Part shown: positions 29,952 through 39,350 of the stretch, one piece after another
Layout of the letters: each line of letters starts with the position of its first letter
How positions within the stretch are numbered: the stretch's first letter is position 1
Assembly (NCBI GenBank): GCA_029265815.1
Contig: JAJUGU010000004.1
Coordinates: forward strand, 124,001-188,000
From: Anaerolineaceae bacterium
GTDB taxonomy: Bacteria; Chloroflexota; Anaerolineae; Anaerolineales; Anaerolineaceae
Length of the DNA: 64,000 nt
Reading direction: 5' to 3'
Made by a program: the position numbers and the translations under genes
The notes under the pieces: generated by a model
What the model saw: the letters and a program-made list of their open reading frames with translations, nothing else
Database searches by the model: none
What the model was told of the DNA's origin: nothing

Positions 29952-30933
29952 TTCCCTTTTGGAAAATGATCCACATGCCAGTAAGATACAGGATGATCAA
30001 TGCCATCGCGTCCGCTTCAATGAAGCCAATCCGCTTTTCTAACCTTCCCAGATTCCCAACCAGCGCAACCACCGTCATGAGCAGGCCCAACATGCCAATG
30101 AATTGAAATGTGGGATCGATCACACTCAAGAACCTGCCTTTGGTGTAGAAGAAATCCGTTAATCCCAGCGCAAACATATTAAACATATTACTGCCAAAGA
30201 GATTACCAATTGCCATATCGCTTGCGCCGATCTTGATCGCTGCTATCGTGGTGACCAATTCAGGCAGAGATGTGACCATCGCTACCAGCGTTGTGCCGAT
30301 AAACGTCGTGCCAAGTCCAGTGATATCTGCAATCTCCGCACTGCTATTCACCATTATGGGGGTAATGGCGATAAGAACTGCCGCAGCGACCAGGAACCCC
30401 ACGATACCGACCCATAATTTCGGCGTGTCAGAAGGAATTTCATTCTCAGGAACGGAAATTTGTTGGCTTTCATGTGAAATGAGCCTCACCGCAACCACAT
30501 AAACTGCCACAATGATCAGTGCGTCTAAGCCAACCCAGCCAATCTTGATGTTGATATCAGCCAGTAGGAAATATAGAACGAGGGTAATGAGCATGACAGC
30601 CAGGCTTCCTGAAAGAGCATGCCGTCTTGCCGCTTTTCTCAGCAACCGCTGGTTGCGATTGATAATATCCAGTGTGGCCAACAATAACATGTTGAAGGAA
30701 TTGCTTCCCAGCAGGTTTCCAGCGGCAATATTGGGTGATTGCTGGTTCACGGCGCTGATAGAGGTGAGAATCTCAGGCAATGACGTCGCTCCTGCCATTA
30801 AAAGCACGCCTATGAACATACCCCCTAATTTTGTGCGCACAGCAATAACATCACCATACTTAGCCAGGTAATAAGCAGCGATAACAATAAGAGCAGCCGA
30901 TACAAGAAATTTAACCCATACCATGCTGATCAC
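29944..30933 (-). CDS. CaCA-family sodium/calcium (cation) exchanger
   Basis: Two alpha-repeats: GATSLPEILTSISAVNQQSPNIAAGNLLGSNSFNM and MVTSLPELVTTIAAIKIGASDMAIGNLFGSNMFNM. Confidence 0.93.
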   Translation of the reverse strand: MISMVWVKFLVSAALIVIAAYYLAKYGDVIAVRTKLGGMFIGVLLMAGATSLPEILTSISAVNQQSPNIAAGNLLGSNSFNMLLLATLDIINRNQRLLRKAARRHALSGSLAVMLITLVLYFLLADINIKIGWVGLDALIIVAVYVVAVRLISHESQQISVPENEIPSDTPKLWVGIVGFLVAAAVLIAITPIMVNSSAEIADITGLGTTFIGTTLVAMVTSLPELVTTIAAIKIGASDMAIGNLFGSNMFNMFALGLTDFFYTKGRFLSVIDPTFQFIGMLGLLMTVVALVGNLGRLEKRIGFIEADAMALIILYLTGMWIIFQKGIG

Positions 30934-31273
30934 CTTGAGTGTTGCAACCGGGAATTCCCTTGGTCATATCCAATTTCCATGCCGCAAAAATACCCGTATC
31001 CGGCTGGTTTAAATCGCCAAGCACCTCTTCCACGATGGTTTGACATTTCGTGACCGCGGCTTGATCTTCAACGATCATCACGACCGTGACATTATCCATT
31101 TCATTCGAATCAATAGGGGCATATAGATATGGCAACGGCAAGCGTTTCTTCTGATGCCGATGCATCCCTGATGACTCAAAAATCGTCGCTCCGCCAATGC
31201 CGCCCTTTTCAAGCGCCACCAGCACTTTATCCAATTTGGTAGGGTCATCGATGACACAAAAGATCATGTACAT
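30911..31273 (-). CDS. PII-like fold protein (putative regulator of the adjacent exchanger)
   Basis: About 120 aa, MYMIFCVIDDPTKLDKVLVALEKGGIGGATIFESSGM, ferredoxin-like layout; overlaps the exchanger start. Confidence 0.6.
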   Translation of the reverse strand: MYMIFCVIDDPTKLDKVLVALEKGGIGGATIFESSGMHRHQKKRLPLPYLYAPIDSNEMDNVTVVMIVEDQAAVTKCQTIVEEVLGDLNQPDTGIFAAWKLDMTKGIPGCNTQGDQHGMG

Positions 31274-31445
31274 TTCTTACTCCTCTCTGATTCTCTGATC
31301 CTCTCCAAATTTCATGACTTCAGAATGATTCACAGATAAGGAAAACCACGATCACTATTATCAATATTACTATAGAAAATTCTGTAATTTTACAATCAGA
31401 AAATATCCACCATTTAGAAGAAGAGATGACAATTTTGATATTTTT

Positions 31446-31465
31446 ATAAATCTTGATAGGTTTTG
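31446..31465 (+). promoter_or_regulatory. mevalonate-cluster upstream motif, copy 1
   Basis: ATAAATCTTGATAGGTTTTG, upstream of HMG-CoA reductase. Confidence 0.55.
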
Positions 31466-31516
31466 CCAGTGACTGACCGTTAGCATTGAAGCGTCAATCA
31501 AAATGCGGGAGTGTGT

Positions 31517-32794
31517 ATGTCAAAAAAGGATTTAAAATTTTACGAACTTACGCTCTTCGAGCGTCTGCAGCGTCTGGCGCAGGAAAGTGGAGTCGTACTT
31601 GAAGACCTTAAAGCCCTGAGCGGAAAAGATGGTTTAACCCCAGAACAGGCCGATCACATGGTTGAGAACGCAGTGGGGGTTTTTTCATTGCCGCTGGGAA
31701 TTGCCCGCAATTTTCTCATCAACGGCCGTACCGTGTTGGTTCCCATGGCGGTTGAAGAACCTTCGGTGATCGCTGGAGCATCCTTCATGGCCAAACTTGC
31801 CCGGGCTGGTGGTGGATTCCATGCCAAAGCAGATCCGCCTGAAATGATCGGCCAGCTCCAGCTGCTCGACCTGCCAGACCTCGAAACGGCTAAAAACGCC
31901 CTCGATGCCCACCGCAGCGAATTACTGGAGATGGCCGCTGCCATCGATCCCGTGCTTTCTCGCTTCGGCGGCGGTCCGCGCGATCTGGTGGTGCGTGAAA
32001 TTACCTCATCTCCAATTGGCGCTTTCCTTGTACTCCACCTCATTTACGATGTGCGTGACGCCATGGGCGCAAACGCCATTAACACCGCGCTTGAAAAACT
32101 GGCTCCGCGCGTGGCTGAGATCAGCGGCGGCAGGGTGCATCTGCGCATCCTGTCCAACCTGGCAGACCGGCGGCTGGCGCGCGCCGAATGTACTATCCCT
32201 CTATCTGCTCTGGGGTTCGACGCCTACAGCCCTGAAACCGTGCGCGACGGCATCATTGAAGCCTGGGCTTTTGCCGCCGCAGACCCCTACCGCGCCGCCA
32301 CTCACAACAAAGGAATTATGAACGGTATTGATGCCGTGCTGATCGCCACCGGCAACGACTGGCGCGCTGTGGAAGCTGGCGCACACGCTTACGCTGCAAA
32401 AGACGGAAAATACACCAGCCTCACCCGCTGGGAAAAGGACGAAGAGGGTAACCTTAAAGGCTCATTAGAAATGCCAATGGCTGTGGGGATAATCGGCGGT
32501 GCAACGCGCGTTCACCCTGCAGCGCAAGCCGCCTTAAAGTTAATGAAAGTAAAAACAGCATCCGATCTGGCGGAAATCATTGTTTCGGTCGGACTGGCAC
32601 AAAACCTGGCAGCCCTGCGCGCTCTTGCCACCGAGGGCATCCAGCGCGGCCACATGAGTTTGCACGCGCGCCAGGTGGCGCTTGCCGCAGGAGCCGTTGG
32701 CAGTGAGGTTGACCGCCTGGCTGATCAATTGGTTAAAGAAAAAGCGATCCGCTCTGATCGAGCGATAGAAATACTGAACGAGTGGAGAAAGTAG
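31517..32794 (+). CDS. mvaA: hydroxymethylglutaryl-CoA reductase, class II-type
   Basis: [59 protein letters not shown]. Confidence 0.94.
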   Translation: MSKKDLKFYELTLFERLQRLAQESGVVLEDLKALSGKDGLTPEQADHMVENAVGVFSLPLGIARNFLINGRTVLVPMAVEEPSVIAGASFMAKLARAGGGFHAKADPPEMIGQLQLLDLPDLETAKNALDAHRSELLEMAAAIDPVLSRFGGGPRDLVVREITSSPIGAFLVLHLIYDVRDAMGANAINTALEKLAPRVAEISGGRVHLRILSNLADRRLARAECTIPLSALGFDAYSPETVRDGIIEAWAFAAADPYRAATHNKGIMNGIDAVLIATGNDWRAVEAGAHAYAAKDGKYTSLTRWEKDEEGNLKGSLEMPMAVGIIGGATRVHPAAQAALKLMKVKTASDLAEIIVSVGLAQNLAALRALATEGIQRGHMSLHARQVALAAGAVGSEVDRLADQLVKEKAIRSDRAIEILNEWRK

Positions 32795-32799
32795 GATTT

Positions 32800-33879
32800 A
32801 TGGAAAATAAGCAAACCACCAATACGAAACTACTGCGCACCAATCGTAAGACCGGGATCGTTGGTTATGGTGCTTACATCCCCCGTTACCGACTGCCGGG
32901 CAGCGAGGTGGCAATGGTTTGGACGGGTTCTGAAAAGGGTTCGCCGGTAAAAGAAAAAGCCGTTGCCGGTTTGGATGAAGATGTGATCACGATGTCGATC
33001 GAAGCCGCCCGCAACGCACTGCTGCGCGCAGATATCGACCCCTGCGAACTGCGTGCGGTGTGGATCGGATCTGAATCTCATCCTTACGCGGTCAAGCCCA
33101 GCGGCACAGTCGTCGCTGAAGCCATCGGCGCTTCCAACAACATCCAGTCTGGCGACTGGGAATTTGCCTGCAAAGCGGGAAGCGAAGCTATGGTGGCCGC
33201 GGTAGCCATGGTCGGCTCAGGTATGGCCAATTACGCACTGGCTATCGGAATGGACACCGCCCAGGGCAAACCCTCCGATGCCCTTGAATACACCGCCGGC
33301 AGCGGAGGAGCCGCCTATATCATCGGTCCGGCCGAAGAGTCTGTAGCCGAGATCGAGGCATCCTATTCCTTCGTCTCTGACACCCCCGACTTCTGGCGCC
33401 GTCCCGAGCAAAAATACCCCGAACACGGGCAGCGCTTCACCGGCGACCCGGCATATTTCCATCACATTGAATCCGCAGGAAGGACCCTGCTTGAAGAACT
33501 GGGGGCAAAAGCCTCCGATTTCACCTATGCCATTTTTCATCAACCCAACCCAAAATTCCCCATGAAGGCTGGTAAAGACCTGGGATTTACCGAAGAACAG
33601 ATCAAACCAGGTTTGCTCGTGCCCGTCATTGGTAACACCTACGCAGGTTCCTCCCTCGTAGGACTTTCCGCTGTGTTGGATATTGCCAAACCCGGCGACC
33701 GCATCCTGTTGGTTTCATTTGGCTCAGGAGCCGGTTCAGATGCCTTTGCTCTGACCGTGACCGACAGGATCACATCACGCCGCAACAGCGCTCCCACCAC
33801 GGCGGAATATATCGCCCGCCGCACCGAGATCAATTACGCCACCTACACCCGCTTCCGCGGCAAGATCGATATGGGATAA
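32800..33879 (+). CDS. hydroxymethylglutaryl-CoA synthase, archaeal type
   Basis: [28 protein letters not shown] (catalytic Cys), [15 protein letters not shown] (catalytic His). Confidence 0.93.
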   Translation: MENKQTTNTKLLRTNRKTGIVGYGAYIPRYRLPGSEVAMVWTGSEKGSPVKEKAVAGLDEDVITMSIEAARNALLRADIDPCELRAVWIGSESHPYAVKPSGTVVAEAIGASNNIQSGDWEFACKAGSEAMVAAVAMVGSGMANYALAIGMDTAQGKPSDALEYTAGSGGAAYIIGPAEESVAEIEASYSFVSDTPDFWRRPEQKYPEHGQRFTGDPAYFHHIESAGRTLLEELGAKASDFTYAIFHQPNPKFPMKAGKDLGFTEEQIKPGLLVPVIGNTYAGSSLVGLSAVLDIAKPGDRILLVSFGSGAGSDAFALTVTDRITSRRNSAPTTAEYIARRTEINYATYTRFRGKIDMG

Positions 33880-33889
33880 GGAGGGTTTT

Positions 33890-35056
33890 ATGACCGATGT
33901 CGTGGTTGCGGGAATCGGACAGATCCCGGTCGGAGATCATTACTCCCTCAGTCTGCGCTCGATGGGCGTTCAGGCACTGAACAAAGCGCTGCATGATAGC
34001 GGAGATCTCAAACCTGATGCTCTTTATATTGGTAACCTGCTCGGATCGACCCTTTCGCACCAGGCTAACCTGGGAGCGTTGTTTACAGATTATGCCCGCC
34101 TGGGTCATATTGAAGCCTACACCACCGAAGCTGCCGGAGCTTCCGGCGCAGCCGCGCTGCGTGTGGCTTACCTGGCCATCCTAAGCGGCTATGCAGATAC
34201 CGTTGCCGTGCTGGGTGTCGAAAAATGGAGCGATGTCACCCGCGAAGAAGCAGATGCCTTGCTTTCGCAGGAGTTGGACTACGATTACGAGGCCATCCCA
34301 GGGCTGAACAGCGCAGGTGAAGCCGGGCTGCTGATGCAGCGCTACCTGTACGAATACAATTTACCCAAGGATGCACTTGCAGGTTTTCCAATACAGGCAC
34401 ACGCGAACGCACTCAACAACCCAAACGCTTTATTACGTAAATCCCTTACAGCCGAAACCTATGCCAGCGCACCCATGTTAAGTGACCCACTCAATCTTTA
34501 TGATGGTGCAGCTTACGCCGACGGCGCAGCGGCGCTCATCCTTACCCGGCGCGAACTTCTGCCTAAAAACTTTCCTCACCCGATCGTCAGGCTGCTGGGA
34601 TCAAGTGTCAGCGTGGATGCTCTTTCCTTGCACGACCGCCGTGACCCGCTGGCGTTCAATGCCGTTAAAACTGCGGTAGAGAGCGCTGCCCTCCAGGCAG
34701 GCATCATGCCTGTGTATACAGATGTATTCGAGCTGGATGATTCCTTTTCCATCTACGCTGCTCTTACCCTTGAAGCCTGCGGTTTTGCCGAAAAAGGCAC
34801 CGCCTGGCAGATGGCACGCGACGGACTGCTGGCACCCGGTGCAAAACTGCCAGCCATGACCATGGGCGGTTGCAAGGCGCGCGGCAACCCCATCGGCGCC
34901 AAAGGTGTCTACCAGGCCGTTGAAGCTGTGCAGCAGCTGCGTGGAGCGGCTGGACCAAACCAGGTCAAGAACGCACGCATCGCGCTCACCCTGGCCCTCG
35001 GCGGCCCCGCCTCCACTGCTATCGCGCATGTGTTTGACCGGGTGGAAACAAGGTAG
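33890..35056 (+). CDS. thiolase-like protein (archaeal/SCP2-type fold) lacking canonical catalytic residues
   Basis: Thiolase-superfamily layout, but EAAGASG instead of EAACASG, ELDDSF instead of ExHDxF, GNPIGAKG instead of GHPxGATG. Confidence 0.88.
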   Translation: MTDVVVAGIGQIPVGDHYSLSLRSMGVQALNKALHDSGDLKPDALYIGNLLGSTLSHQANLGALFTDYARLGHIEAYTTEAAGASGAAALRVAYLAILSGYADTVAVLGVEKWSDVTREEADALLSQELDYDYEAIPGLNSAGEAGLLMQRYLYEYNLPKDALAGFPIQAHANALNNPNALLRKSLTAETYASAPMLSDPLNLYDGAAYADGAAALILTRRELLPKNFPHPIVRLLGSSVSVDALSLHDRRDPLAFNAVKTAVESAALQAGIMPVYTDVFELDDSFSIYAALTLEACGFAEKGTAWQMARDGLLAPGAKLPAMTMGGCKARGNPIGAKGVYQAVEAVQQLRGAAGPNQVKNARIALTLALGGPASTAIAHVFDRVETR

Positions 35057-35105
35057 TGTAAAAAGCGTGACACGCAGGTTAAAAAGACTTATGCTTCTGC
35101 TGCAC

Positions 35106-35130
35106 ATAAAACTTGATAGGTTTTGATAGG
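35106..35130 (+). promoter_or_regulatory. mevalonate-cluster upstream motif, copy 2
   Basis: ATAAAACTTGATAGGTTTTGATAGG, upstream of the DUF35 gene; 19/20 match to copy 1. Confidence 0.55.
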
Positions 35131-35187
35131 CTTCACCCCCTACACTTACGCTTGCAAGTTGAATAACTGTAAGGAACGGAGTAAAAA

Positions 35188-35589
35188 ATGGAAAATCCAC
35201 GCCACTGGCGCTTAAACAAACAAAGATATGCCCTCGTGGGTGAAGTCTGCCCCCACTGCGAGGCCAAGATCTTCCCCCCGCGCGACGTCTGCCCGGAATG
35301 CGGCGGCGAAGCCAAAAACCGCTTTGGATTCAGCGGCAAGGGCAAGGTGTTTTCATATACGATCATGCGTGATGCCCCGGCTGGCTACGAACACAACACG
35401 CCCTACACTGTGGCCATCGTTGCCCTCGATGAAGGCCCCATGGTCACCGCTCAGCTCACCGACCTTGGCAGCGAGAAGGTAGAGATCGGCATGCCCGTGG
35501 AAATGGTCACCCGCAAGATCCGCGAAGACGTGGAAAAGAAAGGCATGATCATTTACGGCTATAAGTTCAGGCCGGTGATGCAGGGGTAA
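35188..35589 (+). CDS. DUF35 Zn-ribbon/OB-fold protein (acyl-CoA-associated scaffold)
   Basis: CPHCEAKIFPPRDVCPECGGE rubredoxin-like Zn ribbon followed by OB domain; next to HMGCS/thiolase-like genes. Confidence 0.92.
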   Translation: MENPRHWRLNKQRYALVGEVCPHCEAKIFPPRDVCPECGGEAKNRFGFSGKGKVFSYTIMRDAPAGYEHNTPYTVAIVALDEGPMVTAQLTDLGSEKVEIGMPVEMVTRKIREDVEKKGMIIYGYKFRPVMQG

Positions 35590-35618
35590 AATCTTTGCTT
35601 TTTTGAATTATCGTCATA

Positions 35619-35649
35619 AAGCGCCCTTCAGAAATGAGGGGCGTTTTTG
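35619..35649 (+). terminator. intrinsic terminator after the DUF35 gene
   Basis: GCGCCCttcagaaatgaGGGGCGTTTTTG. Confidence 0.55.
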
Positions 35650-35839
35650 TATTTCTTCCTTCAATTGTTTTATGAAGAATGCATCTATAATTGCACATCA
35701 TATTGATAAAGTAAGTGTGTAGTGCTTTGCATTACTAATATTAATGACCTGTCGTTTAGGTATAGAAAATTACTTTCGGAAAATTTCTATGAGGAAGCAG
35801 GTCTTACTGAAACTCAAATTTAAAAACAGGAAAAATTAG

Positions 35840-36184
35840 ATGAAAAAAGAAAACAGTCAGGTAATGCAAATTTCTTTGCTCTATTTCGAGGGCTGCCCAT
35901 CCTGGGAGACCGCCTTACAAAATGTAAAAAAAGTGATTGAAATGGATAAGATTCCAGCGGAGATCCGACTGATCAAAATTGAAACCCCTGAGCAGGCGCA
36001 GCAAGAACGATTTCTTGGCTCCCCTTCTTTTCACCTCAATGAGGTGGATCTATGGCCTGAAGAACGGGATCATTACTCCTTGAGTTGTCGTGTCTATCAA
36101 ACTCCGGAGGGCTATAAAGGCTCTCCTACAATTGAAATGCTGCGCGAACGATTAAGAGAGGCGTTTGGAGAAGCCTCAATATGA
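35840..36184 (+). CDS. thioredoxin-fold small protein
   Basis: ISLLYFEGCPSWETALQNVKKVI. Confidence 0.7.
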   Translation: MKKENSQVMQISLLYFEGCPSWETALQNVKKVIEMDKIPAEIRLIKIETPEQAQQERFLGSPSFHLNEVDLWPEERDHYSLSCRVYQTPEGYKGSPTIEMLRERLREAFGEASI

Positions 36185-36288
36185 ATATTAAATTTCATTT
36201 CTCCGCTGCATACTGAGTTAGATCTATGGTAAAAAACTCAGCCATTGATGCAGGGTTAAATAACACCATTAAAACTACAGATGAGATC

Positions 36289-36324
36289 AAAGCACTCTCA
36301 AATCGCGAGAGTGCTTTCTTTTTT
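36289..36324 (+). terminator. intrinsic terminator
   Basis: AAAGCACTCTC ... GAGAGTGCTTT followed by CTTTTTT. Confidence 0.7.
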
Positions 36325-36520
36325 ACACAATGCATTGCCTGAATCAAATGATCGATCATTCATTCAATGATCAACCACCTTAATTAGAAACAAAACCGAA
36401 CGCGCACCATGAATATTAAATTTTTTGTATAATGGATGTGGGTTATTTGGTTGCATATCGCAACTATTATTCTGCCCAAACCACCCATCATTTTCTAATG
36501 AATCACCAGGAGGCATGAAT

Positions 36521-37612
36521 ATGGGAGAGTACAGCAAGTACATTTCCAGTGTTCGCAGAAGTCTGCCAACACCAAAGGATCTGGTCACAGATGGTAAGTG
36601 CGTATTTGGTACCTTCGATAAAGAATTTGAAACCATGGAACTTCTCAAGATCAAAAATCCGACTTCAGCCCCCGATTTCTTGCGGAAATATAAATTAACC
36701 TTATGGGAAGCGGCAGAAGTCCACTTTGATGAAGGGGTATTACTTGCTGTCGCCTGCGACATGGGCATCTTTGGAATGAACTTGCATGTGTTCTATGACA
36801 AGCGGAAGAAAAAAGTCTATAGCTGGACGACAAATCTAAAAAGCAAAGATACGGTGATTGCCCCCAATTTATTGCGCGGATCAATTACCGAAGTGGTCAC
36901 ACCTGTTTCTGCTCTGCGCTATGTTAACCGCTTTGAAGCCGGTGAGTGTGAAATGAAAGGTCACCATCATGACAGGACCAATCACATTGAGTATGAATTT
37001 AAACTACAACGGCTTTCAAAGCCCAGTGTTGTTTCAATTCCTTTTGCAGACCCCGCGGTGCGACACCGGCCTCTTTATACCCAGAAAGATTTCTTTACAG
37101 CGACCGGGTCATTAACACTGAATGGAGAGACCTTCCATACCACAGAAACCAGCACCGCCGTTGTGGATGATCACCGCGGATACTACCCACGCCGCGCGCA
37201 TTATGACTGGCTCACCACCATGGGGGTGAACGAAACGAATGGCGTAAAGAAGTGGTTTGCTTTCAACCTGACCCGAAACCAATCGATCGACCAGGAAAAA
37301 TACAATGAAAACCTGATCTGGTTCAAAGACGCCACAAGTCTATTGCCGCCGGTTACCTTCCATAGAAATCCTGAAACAATGCAGTTTAAAGATCATGCCG
37401 TATGGGAAGTCAAGGACGATCATGATATGGTCAACATCACCTTTGAAGTTGATGATATCTTCCGCATGATCACGCATGCGAAGCTGTTCGTAAACATTGA
37501 ATACTTTGTCGCCTTCGGTGTATTAAAGGGGTACATACGCGATGAAGACGGCTACAAATACATACTGGATGGCATGATGGGAATGGGTGAAGATAAAACA
37601 CTGCTCCTGTGA
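36521..37612 (+). CDS. DUF2804 family protein
   Basis: DUF2804-like features: WTTNLKSKDTVIAPNLLRGS, DDHRGYYPRRAHYDWLTT, FAFNLTRNQSIDQEKYNENLIW. Start taken at the ATG after CAGGAGGC (36515 is an alternative). Confidence 0.8.
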   Translation: MGEYSKYISSVRRSLPTPKDLVTDGKCVFGTFDKEFETMELLKIKNPTSAPDFLRKYKLTLWEAAEVHFDEGVLLAVACDMGIFGMNLHVFYDKRKKKVYSWTTNLKSKDTVIAPNLLRGSITEVVTPVSALRYVNRFEAGECEMKGHHHDRTNHIEYEFKLQRLSKPSVVSIPFADPAVRHRPLYTQKDFFTATGSLTLNGETFHTTETSTAVVDDHRGYYPRRAHYDWLTTMGVNETNGVKKWFAFNLTRNQSIDQEKYNENLIWFKDATSLLPPVTFHRNPETMQFKDHAVWEVKDDHDMVNITFEVDDIFRMITHAKLFVNIEYFVAFGVLKGYIRDEDGYKYILDGMMGMGEDKTLLL

Positions 37613-37647
37613 TGGGGCAAGAACGCTAGACCAGACTCAAAATATTT

Positions 37648-37676
37648 AACCGCTTTCCCAAAGGAAAGCGGTTTTT
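37648..37676 (+). terminator. intrinsic terminator upstream of the heliorhodopsin gene
   Basis: AACCGCTTTCC-caaa-GGAAAGCGGTT followed by TTT. Confidence 0.75.
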
Positions 37677-37925
37677 AGCGTTTAAATTGAAATTCAAAAT
37701 GAATACGAAATAAAGAAAACCAAATTCCCTGGATTGAGCTGGTTTCCAGATTAATTTAATCAATTTGGGGTGTGGCGCTGGCAAGAGGAAAAAATTCGTT
37801 GAAACAATCAGGGGTGAATCCGGTAGAATCTTTTTATAAACGTGAATGATCTGTAACATCGCAGTTGCGCACAGGTCTGGTAATAAAAAATGGCACTTAT
37901 AACAATCAGAAAAGGAGATGATAAG

Positions 37926-38711
37926 ATGACAGCAGCTTTAGAAGAATTGAATAAAAAGTATGCTGGTCTAAGGCGATTCAATCTCATCATGGGCTTCCTG
38001 CACCTGATTCAAGGCGTCTTCATGATTCTGGTGAGCAACGCCACCACCTACCCGATTTTCACCAATTATCTGAGCTTTGATATCGCCACCCGCTCACTCA
38101 AACCCAACACCCAGCTTTTATATGAACTCCCCTTTGGTCCCGCCGTGGCTTGCTTCTTGCTCATTTCGGCGGTGGCGCACTTCTATCTGTCAACGATTGG
38201 TTATCGGCGTTATGTGGAAAACCTGAAAAAGGGCATGAACCCGGTACGCTTCTATGAGTATGCCCTTAGCTCATCTCTGATGATCGCTTTGATTGGAATG
38301 TTGATCGGCCTCTGGGATCTGGGCGCGCTGATCTTGATCTTCACGCTCAACGCCACGATGAACCTGTTCGGCATCATGATGGAACTGCATAACCAGAACA
38401 CTCAAAAAACAAACTGGACCGCGTTCATTTACGGTTGTATTGCAGGCATTGTGCCCTGGATCGTCATCCTGCTGTATTTCCTCGGCGCAGTAAACTCCGG
38501 CGATGCCAAACCGCCAGCCTTCGTTTATGCCATTGTTCCTACGCTGTTTGTATTCTTCAACATCTTCGCGATCAACATGGTGCTGCAATACAAGAAGATC
38601 GGACCGTGGAAGGATTACCTCTTCGGCGAACGCGTCTACATCATCCTCAGTCTGACGGCCAAAAGCGTTTTGTGCTGGCTGATCTGGACCGGCACACTGG
38701 CACCCGTTTAG
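37926..38711 (+). CDS. heliorhodopsin
   Basis: 261 aa, seven hydrophobic segments; RRFNLIMGFLHLIQG, AVAHFYLST, RFYEYALSSSLMI, MNLFGIMMELHN, WKDYLFGERVYIILSLTAKSVLCW. K246 (Schiff base), E111 (counterion), H26, H85, S115, S242, E153, E235 align in register with known heliorhodopsin pocket residues. Confidence 0.93.
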   Translation: MTAALEELNKKYAGLRRFNLIMGFLHLIQGVFMILVSNATTYPIFTNYLSFDIATRSLKPNTQLLYELPFGPAVACFLLISAVAHFYLSTIGYRRYVENLKKGMNPVRFYEYALSSSLMIALIGMLIGLWDLGALILIFTLNATMNLFGIMMELHNQNTQKTNWTAFIYGCIAGIVPWIVILLYFLGAVNSGDAKPPAFVYAIVPTLFVFFNIFAINMVLQYKKIGPWKDYLFGERVYIILSLTAKSVLCWLIWTGTLAPV

Positions 38712-38884
38712 GGCAAACTCTGCTCGATACCAGATTTCTGGTGCCCTATCGCAATTTTTCTAAAATAACGACACCCTCCTTCACCACGAGGGCGTTCGTT
38801 TCATTTCGCGGCTCGAATTGTATAATCTATAAGTGATCACGTTCTTGTTCTTTCTGAAACCAGGTTAAATCCGCTGGAGTCAAA

Positions 38885-39235
38885 ATGCCAAGACAGCCAA
38901 TCTCCAAAATGAAGTTCGCCGATCTCTATCCACTCTATATTCAAAAAGCGAACCGGAAGAACCGTAGCAGAGATGAAGTTGATCAAATCATCTGCTGGCT
39001 GACCGGTTATGATCAGGCAGGTTTGCAGCAACAGATTGACTCAGAGGCCACACTTGAAACTTTCTTCGCGCAGGCGCCAGCCATGAACCCCAATTGTTCA
39101 ATGATCAAAGGCGTGGTCTGCGGGGTTCGGGTGGAAGAAATCGCTGACCCGCTGATGCAAAAGATTCGCTACCTTGATAAACTGATCGATGAGCTTGCAA
39201 AAGGCAGAGTTATGGAGAAAATTCTCAGGTATTAG
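38885..39235 (+). CDS. DUF2200 family protein
   Basis: [35 protein letters not shown] ... [27 protein letters not shown]. Confidence 0.85.
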   Translation: MPRQPISKMKFADLYPLYIQKANRKNRSRDEVDQIICWLTGYDQAGLQQQIDSEATLETFFAQAPAMNPNCSMIKGVVCGVRVEEIADPLMQKIRYLDKLIDELAKGRVMEKILRY

Positions 39236-39350
39236 ATCATAATCAAACGAAGAGAAAATAAAAGATACCTCCCCCTCACCGTGCAACTACACGTTTGCAC
39301 CCGAAAAGTGAGCCAAATTTCTCATTTCAACTTATTTAGTGAGGATCCCT

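Noticed and set aside
34601-35200. 199-aa minus-strand ORF
   Set aside because: Antisense to the thiolase-like CDS and its downstream gap; low-complexity shadow ORF
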